Below the pieces are notes generated by a model, which had not been told where the DNA came from, did no database searches, and saw only the letters and a program-made list of their open reading frames with translations. This document shows, piece by piece, positions 61,736-64,000 of a stretch of DNA of 64,000 bases; positions within the stretch are counted from its first letter, which is position 1; every line of letters starts with the position of its first letter. Location of the stretch: contig VTFK01000002.1 in the NCBI GenBank assembly GCA_009617715.1, forward strand, positions 1,240,001 through 1,304,000. Reading direction: 5' to 3'. The position numbers and the translations under genes are program-made. The DNA comes from Plectrocnemia conspersa. Taxonomy: Eukaryota > Arthropoda > Insecta > Trichoptera > Polycentropodidae.

Positions 61736-62337
61736 CCTTTTAACCCTTTGCACTCGTAATCGTTTTCGTACTAGGTATGTCGCCAGCTCGGGAAAAATGA
61801 AAAATGTTAAATTCTTTTTAAAAATTAAAATTATATATGTAGAGCATAACTATGAATAAACTAATATCAAAAACGAAGAAATCAAAACAAATACTTGCAT
61901 TTCTCTAAATTACATTTTAATATTTTTTGGTTCTCTCAAGTACCATTGGTTGGCAATCCATAACAATAAATTAACACAATAGGGTGACGACCCTTTTTAA
62001 AATATTTATGGGACCGAAAAATGTTTAAACCATAAATATACACAAATAACAATATGCCGCTCGGTTTTAGGTTTAGATATATCTACCTGCGAACGAAGCC
62101 AGCTTACATCGCTCGCAGAATTACAAATTGTACGTTTTTTTTCCATAATTAAAGAAACCCACAAGATATCTATATTTATATAAACTAATAATAGTCTCAT
62201 CGCCCCATCGAAGGGCAAATGGAACGTTGCAGTTAGTGTCATATTATTTTATATATTTCTTAATTAAAAAAATAGACAAAACTTTTATTAATGAATAGCT
62301 GTATGGTAAATATGTATTTGTTTGTAATTTTATACGA

Positions 62338-63372
62338 CGACGACGGTCAATTGGGCGATGGTTTATTGGGCGACAGAAATTAAAAAAAAACTTGCACGCC
62401 TTGCTTTATTGTAAATATTAATAAAATATACATCAACTATTTATAGGACACCTTGAACAAAGTGGTACATGTATATACCACCAAAATTAAGGTTTATTTT
62501 TTCCTATGTTTTTTTTTTTTTTTAATAATGAACCTAATGTTACAAGAGCACCCGTGATAACGTACATTGGTAGGTCAGTTTACCATTCAATATAAAGTTG
62601 ACTTAATTTAGAATATTGCATCCTAAAACGACAAATAAGATATTAATTCATTTTTAAAAAATGTAAATAAAACAAAAATATGTGTCCTATAAAGGGTTTA
62701 AACAAAAAAATTATATTGGAAATTCCAAAAGTTTGTTCTCACAGTAATTTATAATTCTCAAAATATAAAAAAATCGCGTAAAGGGTAAAATCTGCGATAA
62801 GCACTTATCAGCGCTAGTTCTGGGTTATTATATTTATATATAACTACCCTATCCAGTTTAAAATAGATAACGGTAAAGTATGCGATTTTTGGGAATTCCA
62901 AAAGTTTGTTCTCACAGTAGTTTCCAAGGCTCAAAACATAAAAAAAATTCGCGTAAGGTCCCACTATAAACATTTTTTTGGTAGGTATTTATAATAAAAT
63001 TACCGACTTTAGCCTAAGTGTTTTATGATATCGAGTAACTTTCTTAAATTCTTGAATAAAAAAATCAAACTGTTTAAGTGATTAATTTTATGATTAAATA
63101 TGCACAAATGATAAGTAAATATACATATACATATATCTTATGTAGGTATAATTTATTTTGTTTAGACTGAATAATGTTTTCATCTTTTAATTCTTTTCTA
63201 CAAAATATTACTTATATTTTCGTATGTATTTAATTACGTTAATTATTTAATTAATTATAAGATCATGATTTGCATCACATTTATTTGTAATGCATTATTA
63301 TTGTATCGCCCAAAAGACCATCGCCCGTTTGTCTGTCGCCCATTTTGAATCGCCCATTTGACTGTCACCTAA
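62338..63372. mobile_element. DNA element with GGGCGA-repeat termini
   Basis: The left end reads CGACGGTCAATTGGGCGATG then TATTGGGCGACAG. The right end, reverse-complemented, reads GGTGACAGTCAAATGGGCGA, then AATGGGCGACAG, ACGGGCGATGG and TTGGGCGAT. Exact 7-bp repeats TATACGA flank it at 62331-62337 and 63373-63379. No ORF of note lies inside. Its terminal arrays of a short motif suggest repeated transposase sites. Confidence 0.75.
62715..62965. repeat. Direct repeat inside the GGGCGA element
   Basis: GGAAATTCCAAAAGTTTGTT, then CTCACAGTAATTT, at about 62718 recurs as GGGAATTCCAAAAGTTTGTT, then CTCACAGTAGTTT, at about 62892. Both are followed by TCAAAATATAAAAA or TCAAAACATAAAAA and CGCGTAA. 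Copies are about 70 bases, spaced about 175. Confidence 0.85.
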
Positions 63373-64000
63373 TATACGATTATACACTATCATTACAAAA
63401 CATATCTTCACAATCACTATATTTAGCCATAGCACTATTTTTTCACAATAATATTTAAAAATTAACTTTACAATAACTTCACAATAAAATTACAAAATAA
63501 GTAATTAAACAAAATTATCAGTCACTATATATAGTTTCACTTAGACACAAATTACGGACAACCGAGCCGCTGTCGAAAACAGAATAGGTAATAAAAACGC
63601 CACCGACGCGTGTCAACCGAAAGGCGATCGCCAACTGTTGCCTTTGGGAGAAGCTACGGCAAATCTGCCGTTAAATTTAGTCATCAAAAAAACCCCGACT
63701 TATCCCGATAAATAAGCTCTCCCCGGCTTGATTCAGGTAAAAATGATATTTTTTTGATAAAGTATGACTCTTGAAACTCTTGTCTACAAAACTGCAAAAA
63801 CGCCATTCAAAACATGCACAGGAAATACCCAAAAATCGACGTTATATTTCATTAATTGAAATGGTGCGTCTGACGCGCCTGACGAGTAATATAGACCCAA
63901 GTACTGGTGCGTCTCACGCACCATACGAGCGGAAAGGGTTAATAATCAAATTCTAATGTCACAAGAATAAACTTAAAATAAATGTTGTAATTTAATAATA

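Larger units (their letters stand above)
61740..63942. mobile_element. Possible non-autonomous piggyBac-like element
   Basis: TTAA at 61740-61743 is followed by CCCTTTGCACTCGTAATCG. TTAA at 63939-63942 is preceded by a sequence that reads, reverse-complemented, CCCTTTCCGCTCGTATGG. TTAA targets and CCCTTT-type ends are features of piggyBac-like elements. Just inside the right end, GGTGCGTCTGACGCG and GGTGCGTCTCACGCACC form subterminal repeats. No transposase is present. The ends agree only in part, so they may belong to two separate elements. Confidence 0.4.

Noticed and set aside
63771..63956. Plus-strand ORF near the right edge
   Set aside because: It overlaps the subterminal repeats of the piggyBac-like end and ends in them.

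Overview
The window looks like nuclear DNA from an insect: strongly AT-rich, short exons with GT/AG introns, and many decayed transposons. The general style would suit a lepidopteran, but no diagnostic sequence proves the order. Four spliced genes and one intronless gene can be read with confidence. I assembled the spliced genes exon by exon from splice sites and codon phase.

Left part (1-15 kb). A TAF6-like histone-fold/HEAT subunit gene lies on the minus strand (619-2587, with a probable GC-rich first exon at 6537-6713). Its long first intron holds several MITEs and a mariner relic. From 7.5 to 9.7 kb is a nest of DNA transposons: a long-TIR element contains an hAT-like element, which contains a reversed copy of its own family with a perfect 8-bp target duplication, plus a non-LTR reverse transcriptase relic. 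A MEA1 homologue (plus strand, 10150-12356) and a secreted serpin with a ~90-residue insertion (minus strand, 12638-14863) follow, in convergent orientation with stop codons about 280 bp apart.

Middle part (15-40 kb). Mostly repeat-rich noncoding DNA around IFT46 (minus strand, 23348-25900), an intraflagellar transport gene. A close match to an RFX X-box lies about 150 bp upstream of its start codon, on the same strand. Upstream of it are two minisatellites (15-bp, and 38/17-bp units) and a second copy of the long-TIR element end seen near 7.5 kb. Several jockey-like LINE relics are scattered here. An intronless secreted protein resembling the stereocilin/otoancorin/mesothelin family lies at 39988-40719.

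Right part (40.7-64 kb). No convincing spliced gene. It holds LINE relics, an hAT (ZBED-type) transposase relic (about 54.2-55.3 kb), an element with GGGCGA-repeat termini and a 7-bp target duplication (62338-63372), and possible piggyBac-like ends around it.

The genes do not form one pathway: transcription (TAF6-like), cilium assembly (IFT46), extracellular protease control (serpin), and two poorly understood proteins (MEA1, stereocilin-like). The most unexpected structural signal is a set of near-perfect hairpins with short loops and unrelated sequences, spread over the window and possibly left by template-switch events. I found no CRISPR array, operon or bacterial-type system.
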